A DNA stretch of 35,744 nucleotides, from the NCBI GenBank assembly GCA_949295795.1, contig CASFML010000186.1, positions 1 to 35,744 on the forward strand. The letters run 5' to 3'. The translations under genes and the position numbers were made by a program. This document shows positions 8,640 to 17,090 of the stretch, piece after piece. Each line of letters starts with the position of its first letter. The stretch's first letter is position 1. Origin of the DNA: an uncultured Gammaproteobacteria bacterium. Lineage in GTDB: Bacteria > Pseudomonadota > Gammaproteobacteria > Diplorickettsiales > Diplorickettsiaceae. The notes beneath the pieces are model-generated. The model worked only from the letters and a program-made list of their open reading frames with translations, made no database searches and was not told where the DNA came from.

Positions 8640-9468
8640 TAAAGCGGCAAGTACTTATGATGCAGTTGCCGTGCTACAACAACAGGTAGGAAAGTCTTTG
8701 TTGGAGCGTTTAAGAGGAATTCGTTGTTGTCCACAAACTATATTGGATCTAGGCTGTGGCACAGGTTATTTTTCGCCTTTTTTAAAGGAATTATATCCGA
8801 CGGCTAAAATCGTAGGATTAGATAAATCGAGTGGAATGTTGGCACAAGCACAACTTAAAGAAACCGAGTGCCAACTTAGAGGTATTAACTGGGTTAATGG
8901 ATGTGCTGAAAATTTGCCATTTAGTGATCATAGCTTCGAGTTAATTTATTCCAATTTAATGTTGCATTGGAGTAACAATTTCATCGAATGCCTTAAAGAA
9001 ATTCATCGCATATTAAAACCAGAAGGGTTGCTACTATTCTCTATGGTGGGGCCTGATACTTTACAAGAATTGCGTTATTGTTGGAAAATGATCGATGAAC
9101 ATCCGCATGTTCACCAATTTGTTGATATGCATGATTTAGGCGATAATTTAGTACAAGCCTCTTTCGCTCATTCTGTGATGGATATTGATTATTTCACTTT
9201 ATTGTATGCAGAAGCTTTAGATTTGATGAGGGAGCTAAAAAAATTAGGTGTGCAGAATATAGCTAAGAATCGTCAACGAGGTTTAACTTCTAAAGGAGTC
9301 TTAAAAAAATTAATTCAAGCCTATGAAGATTTTCGGAGCAAAGAAGGAAAGTTGCCAGCAACTTGGGAAATTATTTATGGACATGCATGGTCTGTAGAAA
9401 AACATTCCCAAAACCAAAAGGGAATTGATGAAATAAAAATTCCTATAAATAGTATTATTCGCGGATAA
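8596..9468 (+). CDS. bioC: Malonyl-ACP O-methyltransferase BioC
   Basis: 290 aa class I SAM methyltransferase. BioC methylates malonyl-ACP so that fatty-acid synthesis can build the pimelate chain. The BioC-type start ISQRFNKAASTYDAVAVLQQ (about 10-29) is followed by SAM motif I ILDLGCGTGYF, LDKSSGMLAQA, and the post-motif region DHSFELIYSNLMLHW. It is somewhat longer than the E. coli enzyme. The 44-nt overlap with bioF is large but the AA-x-YD motif lies right after the ATG, so the start is well supported. The methyl ester made here must be cleaved by an esterase (BioH, BioG, BioJ, BioK or BioV type) that is not in this locus. Confidence 0.93.
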   Translation: MIIQLEQTQISQRFNKAASTYDAVAVLQQQVGKSLLERLRGIRCCPQTILDLGCGTGYFSPFLKELYPTAKIVGLDKSSGMLAQAQLKETECQLRGINWVNGCAENLPFSDHSFELIYSNLMLHWSNNFIECLKEIHRILKPEGLLLFSMVGPDTLQELRYCWKMIDEHPHVHQFVDMHDLGDNLVQASFAHSVMDIDYFTLLYAEALDLMRELKKLGVQNIAKNRQRGLTSKGVLKKLIQAYEDFRSKEGKLPATWEIIYGHAWSVEKHSQNQKGIDEIKIPINSIIRG

Positions 9469-9495
9469 TTTTTTAATGCTTTAGTAAAGAGACCC

Positions 9496-10212
9496 ATGCA
9501 AACTAAAAGAGGCTTTTTTATTCTTGGTACAGATACCCATGTTGGAAAAACAACTATCGCGGTAAATTTATTATCTTTTTTAAAAAAGAATGGGTATTCT
9601 ACTTTGGGGCTAAAACCCATTGCTACGGGAGCTCTACTAACGGAATATGGATTAAGAAATTCTGATGCAATTTATCTGCAAAAGACAGCGACTATACATA
9701 TTCCCTATGAACAGGTTAATCCATTTTGCTTTTTAACGCCCGTTGCTCCGCATATTGCCGCAACACAACAATCTAGCCAACTTAGCGTTGACAAAATAAT
9801 GGATCTATGTGAATTAACGTTAAATTTAAAAGCTGATTATTATATTATTGAAGGACTTGGTGGAGCTGCTGTTCCTTTAAACGAAAAAGAAACAATGCTT
9901 GATTTAATCCAGGAATTAGACTTGCCTGTTATCCTTATTGTGGGTTTGCGTTTAGGATGTTTGAATCACGCCCTTTTATCCTATGAAGTCTTAAAAAAAA
10001 GAAATATCCCGGTTGTAGCCTGTATTTGTAATCAGATTGATCCTGTTATGTTATTTTCTGAAGAAAATGCGTTATATTTAAAGCAAGCTGTGAATGTGCC
10101 TTTTTTTAGTTTTGTTCACTATCAGAATCTAAGCATTTTAGATTCAGATATTTCCATAGACTGGACGACATTAATTAAAATGAAGAAAGAGTCATTTTTT
10201 GTTTTAACATAG
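9496..10212 (+). CDS. bioD: ATP-dependent dethiobiotin synthetase BioD
   Basis: 238 aa. Closes the ureido ring of DAPA with CO2 and ATP to give dethiobiotin. The P-loop GTDTHVGKTT occupies residues 11-20; GLKPIATGA (substrate lysine), FLTPVAPHIAA, and EGLGGAAVPL are BioD signatures. It ends the biotin operon; AAAGAGA lies just before the ATG. An imperfectly understood inverted repeat follows downstream. Confidence 0.95.
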   Translation: MQTKRGFFILGTDTHVGKTTIAVNLLSFLKKNGYSTLGLKPIATGALLTEYGLRNSDAIYLQKTATIHIPYEQVNPFCFLTPVAPHIAATQQSSQLSVDKIMDLCELTLNLKADYYIIEGLGGAAVPLNEKETMLDLIQELDLPVILIVGLRLGCLNHALLSYEVLKKRNIPVVACICNQIDPVMLFSEENALYLKQAVNVPFFSFVHYQNLSILDSDISIDWTTLIKMKKESFFVLT

Positions 10213-10263
10213 ACCAAATCAGATAAAAAAACTTTTGAGGAGATTATATTGGAAGGAAAAGGC

Positions 10264-10287
10264 ATACATCATCATGGCGTGATGTAT
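10264..10287. repeat. Inverted repeat between bioD and lolA
   Basis: ATACATCA (10264-10271) and TGATGTAT (10280-10287) form perfect 8-bp arms around an 8-nt loop, and overlap the palindrome ATATTTAAATAT (10286-10297). No T run follows, so this is a weak terminator at best; it may be an operator or an RNA hairpin before lolA. Confidence 0.45.
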
Positions 10288-10338
10288 ATTTAAATATTGT
10301 AAGTTGTTATGAAATTTATTCCATCTTAGTATTTTTTT

Positions 10339-10959
10339 ATGAAATTTTTCAATCAATACCGATTTATTTTTTTGGGTTTGTTCTTGTTGGCTTCTACTCA
10401 AGTGCTAGCAAGTGAAAACTTAAGTGAATTATTATCTCATATGCAAACTTCTCGTGCTGATTTTACACAGACGATCATGAATTCTAGAGGGCAAATTTTG
10501 CAACAAGTCAGCGGTAAAATGAGTATACAGCGTCCTGGGCATTTTCGGTGGGAAGTTACACGGCCTAATAGGCAGTTATTAATCGCAGATGGTCAGCATA
10601 TTTGGTTTTATGATATTGATTTACAACAAATAACTATCCAAAAGCAAAAAACCACCCATACCGATTCTCCGGCAGCTTTATTGAGTGAGTCTCCCAAAAA
10701 TTTAACCCAATTGTTCATTATTCATCCTTTAATGGATGTCCAGGGCTTTACTTTATTTCCAAAAAATAAAAACGCATTATTTCAATCAATTACTTTGATT
10801 TTTCAAAAAAATCGCCTACGTGAGATGCGTTTGACCGATAAGCTAGATCAACAAACTGTGATTAATTTTTCGCAAGTTGAAATAAACCCTTATTTACCAA
10901 CGAAGACATTTCATTTTTTTATGCCAAAAGATAAAGATATCGAAGTTGTAAATGGTTAA
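10339..10959 (+). CDS. lolA: Outer-membrane lipoprotein carrier protein LolA
   Basis: 206 aa periplasmic chaperone that takes lipoproteins from LolCDE at the inner membrane to the outer membrane. A signal peptide is clear, with likely cleavage after TQVLA (residue 24). The mature part has the LolA pattern: MQTSRADFTQTI, GKMSIQRPGHFRWE, the ADGQHIWFYDIDLQQ strand, SPAALLS, and a C-terminal INFSQVEINPYLP. Its end overlaps the next gene by 8 nt. Substrates in this window would include the DsbA-like and the glycine-rich lipoproteins. Confidence 0.93.
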   Translation: MKFFNQYRFIFLGLFLLASTQVLASENLSELLSHMQTSRADFTQTIMNSRGQILQQVSGKMSIQRPGHFRWEVTRPNRQLLIADGQHIWFYDIDLQQITIQKQKTTHTDSPAALLSESPKNLTQLFIIHPLMDVQGFTLFPKNKNALFQSITLIFQKNRLREMRLTDKLDQQTVINFSQVEINPYLPTKTFHFFMPKDKDIEVVNG

Positions 10960-11866
10960 ACTTATGGCACACACTCATCATCACCATAATACATTGGTTA
11001 CTTTAAATATAAGTTTTGCTATTGCTATTTTTTTAAATTCAAGTTTTTTACTAACAGAAGTAATTTATGGGTTTATTGCTCATTCGGTGAGTTTATTGTC
11101 TGATGCAGTGCATAATTTTGGTGATGTTTTAGGTTTGTTGATGTCTTGGGGGGCCAGCGTTTTAGTTAAAAGACGAGCGTCAAAACGTTATAGCTATGGT
11201 TATAAAAAATTAACTATTTTAGCTGCATTAGCCAATGCGTTATTACTTGTTCTAACATCTGCTTTAATCGTTTATGAATCTATTTATAGACTTAACAATC
11301 CAAGCGAAATTAATGAAGTTATTGTGATGATTGTTGCTTTTATCGGAATGTTGATCAATGGAGGAACCGCTTTATTATTTATGCGGCAAAGCACCACTGA
11401 TCTAAATATAAAGGGCGCTTTTTTGCATTTAGCATATGATGCACTTATTGCTTTAGGAGTTGTACTCGCCGGAGCGGCTATTTATTTTACTGGTTGGCTA
11501 TGGATAGATCCAATAGTTGGATTATTGATTGTAAGTATCATTATTTGGGGTAGTTGGAATTTACTTCAACGTTCAGTAGAATTAATTTTAGGTGCAGTTC
11601 CTTATGGAGTAAATCAGAAAGCGGTATATACTTATTTAAAAGAATTGCCTGGGGTTCAAGAAGTTCATGATTTGCATATTTGGGGTTTGAGTACTCAGGA
11701 AACAGCATTAACTGCGCATCTAATTATGCCAGAAACTCGTTTATCGGATGAGGAATATTTAAAAATTAATCAATTTTTAGCTAAGGAATTTCAAATTCAA
11801 CATATCACTTTGCAAGTTGAGCAAGGACAAAAAAAATATCCTTGTGCACAGTCTTTAATTTGCTAA
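10952..11866 (+). CDS. Cation diffusion facilitator, Zn2+/H+ antiporter type
   Basis: 304 aa, six predicted membrane helices and a C-terminal cytoplasmic domain. The transport site has the two HxxxD pairs: H54/D58 in LLSDAVHNFGDVLG and H159/D163 in AFLHLAYDALIALG, the pattern of zinc (ZitB/CzcD-like) members. A histidine-rich N-terminus (THHHHN) is common in this group. The C-terminal PGVQEVHDLHIWGLS motif is typical. The ATG at 10952 lies inside the end of lolA; the ATG at 10964 is an alternative four codons later. It would protect against zinc poisoning, for example in a vacuole. Confidence 0.92.
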   Translation: MVKLMAHTHHHHNTLVTLNISFAIAIFLNSSFLLTEVIYGFIAHSVSLLSDAVHNFGDVLGLLMSWGASVLVKRRASKRYSYGYKKLTILAALANALLLVLTSALIVYESIYRLNNPSEINEVIVMIVAFIGMLINGGTALLFMRQSTTDLNIKGAFLHLAYDALIALGVVLAGAAIYFTGWLWIDPIVGLLIVSIIIWGSWNLLQRSVELILGAVPYGVNQKAVYTYLKELPGVQEVHDLHIWGLSTQETALTAHLIMPETRLSDEEYLKINQFLAKEFQIQHITLQVEQGQKKYPCAQSLIC

Positions 11867-11924
11867 TTGGTTAATAATTGACTTTAGTTTAAGGTAATTT
11901 AGCAATAAATTTTTGGCCTATTTA

Positions 11925-12716
11925 ATGTTTTTTATATTATATGTAACGATAGGTTTATTAGCTGGGTTTTTAGCGGGGTTATTAGGTATAGGTGGGGGAA
12001 CAATTTTAGTTCCTGGACTACTTGCCATATTTTCACATGCAAATATCCCTAATTATTTGCAAATGCACATGGCAACTAGTACAGCATTAACATCTATTAT
12101 TTTTACTTCGCTTATTGCTGTTTATCATCAACAACGTAGTTTTTCTATTAATTGGTTTTTATTTCGACAGTTAGTTCCAGGAATGGTTGTTGGTATAATA
12201 ATGGGAGCTTTATTAGCCTTATTATTATCTACGCAAACATTAAAACTATTATTTAGCTTATTTCTTTTTTCGGTTGCATTTAAACTTTATTTTCATAGAA
12301 GTCCAACTATAAAAAAAGAAATTATTGTCTTAAATACTTTCAAAAAATGGTCTATAGGTTTTTTTATTGGAATTATTTCAGGATTGTTAGGTATTGGTGG
12401 AGGGGCGATTTCAGTTCCGGTTTTTTTACGTTTGGGGTTGTCTACGCACCATGCAATTGCAACTTCTTCTGCTTGTGTTTTGTTACTTGCAATCTTAGGG
12501 GCAATAACATTTACTATAACCGGCTTACATGCTAATAATCTTCCATCTGGAAGTCTTGGATTTGTTTATTGGCCGGCGGTATTAGGCATATCGATAGGAA
12601 GTGTGCTTTTTGTTCCTCTGGGTACTGGGCTCGGAAAACGCATTGCAGGGAATATTTTACGTCGGTTTTTCGCGTTTTTTCTTTTTGTATTAGGTATTAC
12701 CCTTATAATCCATTAA
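11925..12716 (+). CDS. TauE/SafE family sulfite/anion exporter-like permease
   Basis: About 263 aa, eight membrane helices in two related halves. Each half carries the family hallmark: AGLLGIGGGTILVPGL near the N-terminus and SGLLGIGGGAISVPVFL in the middle, plus STALTSIIF and TSSACVLLLA after each. Members export or import sulfite, sulfoacetate and other small organic anions; the substrate cannot be told here. The frame opens at TTG 11913, but the ATG at 11925 is preferred; no good ribosome binding site is seen for either. It ends 9 bp before murI. Confidence 0.88.
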   Translation: MFFILYVTIGLLAGFLAGLLGIGGGTILVPGLLAIFSHANIPNYLQMHMATSTALTSIIFTSLIAVYHQQRSFSINWFLFRQLVPGMVVGIIMGALLALLLSTQTLKLLFSLFLFSVAFKLYFHRSPTIKKEIIVLNTFKKWSIGFFIGIISGLLGIGGGAISVPVFLRLGLSTHHAIATSSACVLLLAILGAITFTITGLHANNLPSGSLGFVYWPAVLGISIGSVLFVPLGTGLGKRIAGNILRRFFAFFLFVLGITLIIH

Positions 12717-12725
12717 AGTATCGAT

Positions 12726-13541
12726 ATGTCTTCAAATCTTTCACAACCCATCGGCATATTTGATAGTGGTATTGGTGGTTTAACCGTAGCTCATGCAGTA
12801 ACTAAGCTATTGCCTAATGAATCCATTATCTATTTTGGTGATACCGCCCATGCGCCTTGGGGTGATAAATCTGCTGCGGCCATTCAAGCTTATTCTATAA
12901 AGATTTGCGATATGTTACTTAAGCAAAATTGTAAGCTGATATTAATTGCTTGTAACTCAGCTTCAGCCGTAGCTTATGAGCTAGTTAAAGAATATGTAGG
13001 CCGTAAAGCTATCGTGGTTGATGTGATTGATCCCATGGTGGGTTTTTTGGCCAAAAATTATGTTGATAAAACAATAGGTTTAATTGGCACTAAACAAACT
13101 ATAAATTCCAACATTTATAGAAAGAAATTAGATGAATTAGGTATAAATATTCGATTAAATACACTGGCTACCCCCTTACTTGTACCATTGATTGAGGAAG
13201 GTGCTATTGACCAAGCCATTATGGCTGATGCAATTAAATCTTATCTAAGCGAATCATCGCTCCATAATCTTGATGCCTTGGTCTTGGGTTGTACGCATTA
13301 CCCTTTAATTAAACAACATATTAAACGCTTTTATAATAATGCCACCATTATTATTGATTCAACCGATATCGTCGCAGAAGTGGTAAGAAACATACTTAAA
13401 GAAAACAGGCTGATGGCTCTTGCATCTAAAATTCCCAAAAAGAAATTTTATGTTTCGGATTACACATCGGCATTTTCTTCATTAGCTCGACTTTTCTTTA
13501 AAATGCCAGTTATTTTAGAGAGATATCCCTTATGGGAGTGA
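12726..13541 (+). CDS. murI: Glutamate racemase MurI
   Basis: 271 aa cofactor-independent racemase making D-glutamate for peptidoglycan. The N-terminal GIFDSGIGGLTV has D13/S14; the two catalytic cysteines are C76 in ACNSAS and C189 in LGCTHYP; YFGDTAHAPWGDKS is also conserved. Length is normal. The presence of murI and murA shows that peptidoglycan precursors are made. Only 9 bp separate it from the TauE-like gene, and a hairpin follows its stop codon. Confidence 0.95.
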   Translation: MSSNLSQPIGIFDSGIGGLTVAHAVTKLLPNESIIYFGDTAHAPWGDKSAAAIQAYSIKICDMLLKQNCKLILIACNSASAVAYELVKEYVGRKAIVVDVIDPMVGFLAKNYVDKTIGLIGTKQTINSNIYRKKLDELGINIRLNTLATPLLVPLIEEGAIDQAIMADAIKSYLSESSLHNLDALVLGCTHYPLIKQHIKRFYNNATIIIDSTDIVAEVVRNILKENRLMALASKIPKKKFYVSDYTSAFSSLARLFFKMPVILERYPLWE

Positions 13542-13571
13542 ACCTATGCTATGAAATAGGTTTTATTGTCT
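13541..13571 (+). terminator. Probable intrinsic terminator after murI
   Basis: AACCTAT (13541-13547) pairs with ATAGGTT (13556-13562) across an 8-nt loop, followed by a broken T-rich tract. It begins at the last base of the murI stop codon. Confidence 0.5.
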
Positions 13572-13631
13572 TTTAGCGTAAAACTGCTTATGGTAGAATA
13601 GGTAAATTTTTAGACTTACGAGGGAAGTGAT

Positions 13632-14306
13632 ATGGCTTCTAGTCAAATACGTTATAACCAAGGCCTGGAATCCGTTTTAGCCACTAATACTGTATTACGT
13701 CAAACTTACATCCTCCTAGGACTAACCTTGATTTTTAGTGCAATAACGGCTGGTATTGCTATGTTCACTAATGCCCCTCCCTTAAATCCTTTTGTTACGC
13801 TTATTGGGTATTTTGGGCTGCTGTTTCTGACCAATTATTCACGTAATAGCGCTTGGGGGCTTTTATCAGTATTTGGCTTGACAGGATTCATGGGATATAC
13901 ACTGGGACCCATTTTAAATCATTATATTCATGGATTTACCAATGGGCATGAATTAGTCATGATGTCACTAGGGGCTACGGGACTCGTCTTTTTTGCCCTA
14001 TCCGCTTATGCTTTAACGACCAAAAAAGATTTTAGTTACATGACAAGCTTTTTGATGGTGGGGATGGTAGTGGCTTTCTTGGCGAGTATAGCGACACTTT
14101 TCTTTCATGTACCCGCTTTAATGCTCACCTTGTCAGCAGTGTTTATTTTATTATCATCGGGTATTATTTTGTTACAAACCAGCCAAATTATCCATGGCGG
14201 TGAAACCAATTATATTATGGCAACTGTAACGCTCTATGTGTCTCTCTATAATATCTTTTTGAGTTTACTAAACCTGCTTGGTGCATTCAGCGGTAATCGA
14301 GATTAA
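13632..14306 (+). CDS. Bax inhibitor-1 / YccA family membrane protein
   Basis: 224 aa with seven membrane helices. The early NTVLRQTYILLGLTLIFSA, the central FFALSAYALTTKKDFSYM, and the last helix segment NIFLSLLNLLGAFSGNRD at the C-terminus are hallmarks of the bacterial YccA/BI-1 group. YccA interacts with the FtsH protease in E. coli; other members are pH-sensitive calcium leak channels (family knowledge). GAGGGAAG precedes the ATG. Its neighbour is tusE, the same pairing as yccA-tusE in E. coli, which supports orthology with yccA. Confidence 0.92.
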   Translation: MASSQIRYNQGLESVLATNTVLRQTYILLGLTLIFSAITAGIAMFTNAPPLNPFVTLIGYFGLLFLTNYSRNSAWGLLSVFGLTGFMGYTLGPILNHYIHGFTNGHELVMMSLGATGLVFFALSAYALTTKKDFSYMTSFLMVGMVVAFLASIATLFFHVPALMLTLSAVFILLSSGIILLQTSQIIHGGETNYIMATVTLYVSLYNIFLSLLNLLGAFSGNRD

Positions 14307-14515
14307 AAATTAGTCAAATAATCTGATTTAAAACAGTCACTAAGTAAAGTAAATTCTTTAAGATAGCTACATTTCAGTTGATTAGGTTTCGGTCATTATA
14401 GCTTAATTTTTGCACTATTCAGCTGGAACAGAAAAGGCTTCTCAACTATCCTTTAAAATGCTTCATCTTAACTTTTAAGAAGCTATGTACCTGTCTTGGC
14501 AGCAGAGGTGAGTAA

Positions 14516-14851
14516 ATGTCAGTTTTAATAGTTAATGGGAAGAAAATTTTAACCGATCAATTTGGCTATCTTATTCATTCCGCCGATTGGCATGAAGAAG
14601 TAGCTAATAAAATTGCAAAAGATGAAGCATTAATACTCAGCATAGAGCATTGGTATGTTATCTATTTTTTGAGAAATTTTTATCAGCAACACCACAAAAC
14701 TCCTTCGATTAGAACTATGATTAATCAATTATCGGGACCCTTAAAATTTGACAAAAGTTGTAGTCGCTATCTTATTTCCCTATTTCCTAAAGGAATACTC
14801 AAGCAAGCAAGTAAGTTGGCAGGATTGCCTAAACCCACTCGTTGCATGTAA
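14516..14851 (+). CDS. tusE: Sulfurtransferase TusE (DsrC family)
   Basis: 111 aa. TusE takes sulfur from TusBCD and passes it to MnmA for 2-thiouridine of tRNA. The protein shows DQFGYL near residue 15, SADWHEEVANKIAKDE, LSIEHWYVIYFLRNFY and the C-terminal PKGILKQASKLAGLPKPTRCM. The penultimate C110 is the sulfur-carrying cysteine; the second DsrC cysteine of sulfur oxidisers is replaced (FPKGILKQ), as in TusE. GCAGAGGTGAG precedes the ATG. The 209-bp gap before it holds nothing I can identify. Confidence 0.92.
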   Translation: MSVLIVNGKKILTDQFGYLIHSADWHEEVANKIAKDEALILSIEHWYVIYFLRNFYQQHHKTPSIRTMINQLSGPLKFDKSCSRYLISLFPKGILKQASKLAGLPKPTRCM

Positions 14852-14916
14852 TCTACTCTAAAAGAATTTTTTCGAATAAAAATTTATTTTAAAAAATATA
14901 ACTTTAAGGCGGAGCT

Positions 14917-16998
14917 ATGAATGTTGAAAAACTTCAATGTCTGATCAAAGAAATAGAAAATGAAAGGTTGCGTGATTATTTGCTGAGCTGCCTTAAGAGT
15001 GAATGCGAGCTAAATTCTTTGAACACCCCTTCAGTTCTCATCGAAAAGGCAACTCAACGCTTTGAAAAAAAAATAAAGGTTTGTCAAGAAATCGAAAAAG
15101 ATCTACCCAATCACCTTATAGCGGATGGAGATTGTTATCTTCTGACAAAAAAATTGGCTATTTTAAGGCTTAACTTAGCTATTTTATATACCAATAAAAT
15201 ATATGAATTAAATGAAGATGATTATAATGAAATAAAAACCTTTATTTTTAAGATTTTAAATTTTCAGAACATTCATCTTAAATTAAAAGTTTTTGATTTA
15301 ACTATAAAATTATTAGAAAAGGCTAATAAACTTCTTAAGTTCAGTAAAGATTTTATAGCTGTTTTAGATTTATTAAAATTGTTAATTAATGACCCTCGTG
15401 CTTTTAAACCAGAACATTTAAGAAGTATAAATAATTTTCATGAAAAAGATATCAAGAAGGATTTTTATGGAATAGTTTATGAATTAAATCAAAAAATAGT
15501 TTTCCAAGATTTATTGAATCAACTATCATTGATTATAAGAGGTTGTGATAAATCATTATTGATGCAGTTTAATCTGGAATTAATTACTCATTGTATCAAC
15601 GATCAAGCAATCGATGCTGATGATTTTACACAACTGTTGATTTTGGTTTTTCGATCACTTAAATGTTATGAATTAGTATCTAAAAATGGATTTTCAAGTA
15701 TTAGAAATAATATACTAAGTCCAAAAAGTTTAACTGATTATTTACTTGAATTTGAAAAAGAATTTGAAGAAATAATACCGAAAATAAAGTTAGAATTAGA
15801 AAAGCCCTTGCCTAATCTGTCAACAGAAAAACCACAAGAATCTGATATTAGTAGTTATTTCCCTGCTTCAATTAAAAACGAAAAGTTATGGATTAAGTTT
15901 AATGAAGTTAAATCTCAAATTATCGAAAAAAATCAAAATACCGAAAGTAATGTGCATTTTACGCTTAATTTTTGGAAAAGGTTTGGAGAATTAAGCAGTA
16001 AAGCAAGTGGTTTAAAAGTCAATGCAATAGTACTGGCTACTCATGCGACAGAAAACTTAAAAGTAATTGCTGGAACAAGAACCGAACGACTAAAGGAATT
16101 TATCATTAAAAAAACTGAAAATTCCGATCTAAAAGGGAATGAAGAAATTACTGAGAACGGGTTTGATCTGAAGGATTCATTAATAAAAGCTAAAGATGAG
16201 CTATCATCCGTTAAAAAAATAATAGATATATGGAAATCAAAACTTAATTATCTTGCTAAACAATCTGATACTAGAATTGATACTCCTCCAATTAATTTAA
16301 ATCAAAATCCAGCATTTCTAGTAAATGCCCTTCGCTCCAATATCGATGAGAAATTTAGCGAATTAATTAACAAAACAGTTGATGAATTAGAAAATACCAA
16401 TGCTATGTCAAAAAGAAAAGGTTATTGGTTAGCAAAACCAGAAAGCAATAAACCAAATTTTGCCAAAAAAGTATGGATACGAGGGTATTTTAATATTGAT
16501 TTTTCGATTAAAAAAATTAAAGCTAAATTAGGTGGTGCTCCCTCTTTCAAAGAAATTACTGATTTTATCTCGAAACAGAGTTTTTGGGTATTGTTATTTA
16601 CCTTTGGTATTGTACGCTGGCCTTGGATAAATAAGACTGCTTTTGCCCATACCTGGGCGGAACAATTATGCTTACCTGAAATCATTAAGGAAACTGAAGA
16701 ATTAAAGAGCTTAGCCTTAGATAACAAAGAACAATTTCTTGAAAACGTAATAAAATTATCAGAAGGTTTTTTTCTATATAAAAACCAAACTATTGCTGAG
16801 ATTCTGCAGGAGTTTAAAAGTTATATAGTCATTACGTTTGGGAGATTAGAATCAATAAATCAAAAAATAGAGGAGAGTCTAAATGAAAGTAATTATGCTC
16901 CTCACACATGCACTCCAATCAATGGATTGTTTGGTAAAATATCATCTCAGCCAAAAATAGATATAATGGCGAGTTCAACGATAATGTTGTCTGCATGA
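14917..16998 (+). CDS. Unknown 693-aa mostly helical protein, candidate host-interaction protein
   Basis: I do not recognise this protein. It is rich in Lys, Glu, Ile, Asn and Leu, has no signal peptide, and reads as largely alpha-helical with likely coiled-coil stretches around residues 45-60, 380-440 and 495-520. One hydrophobic stretch (around 560-590, FWVLLFTFGIVRWPW) could be a membrane segment or a buried helix. The last 25 residues are Ser/Met/Ile-rich (ending ASSTIMLSA). AAGGCGGAG gives a good ribosome binding site. It is followed by another large unknown ORF. Length, helical character, AT-rich coding sequence and a genome likely to have Dot/Icm secretion make a secreted effector possible, but nothing in the sequence proves it. 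Residues 6-27 resemble part of the 577-aa protein at 20438. Confidence 0.7.
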   Translation: MNVEKLQCLIKEIENERLRDYLLSCLKSECELNSLNTPSVLIEKATQRFEKKIKVCQEIEKDLPNHLIADGDCYLLTKKLAILRLNLAILYTNKIYELNEDDYNEIKTFIFKILNFQNIHLKLKVFDLTIKLLEKANKLLKFSKDFIAVLDLLKLLINDPRAFKPEHLRSINNFHEKDIKKDFYGIVYELNQKIVFQDLLNQLSLIIRGCDKSLLMQFNLELITHCINDQAIDADDFTQLLILVFRSLKCYELVSKNGFSSIRNNILSPKSLTDYLLEFEKEFEEIIPKIKLELEKPLPNLSTEKPQESDISSYFPASIKNEKLWIKFNEVKSQIIEKNQNTESNVHFTLNFWKRFGELSSKASGLKVNAIVLATHATENLKVIAGTRTERLKEFIIKKTENSDLKGNEEITENGFDLKDSLIKAKDELSSVKKIIDIWKSKLNYLAKQSDTRIDTPPINLNQNPAFLVNALRSNIDEKFSELINKTVDELENTNAMSKRKGYWLAKPESNKPNFAKKVWIRGYFNIDFSIKKIKAKLGGAPSFKEITDFISKQSFWVLLFTFGIVRWPWINKTAFAHTWAEQLCLPEIIKETEELKSLALDNKEQFLENVIKLSEGFFLYKNQTIAEILQEFKSYIVITFGRLESINQKIEESLNESNYAPHTCTPINGLFGKISSQPKIDIMASSTIMLSA

Positions 16999-17090
16999 TA
17001 GCTTTATGTTTGTCATTTAATATATAAAAAAAATAACAATAAAATTTTTTCGTGTAAATTATAATAATAAAATAAATAATGAGAATTTAA

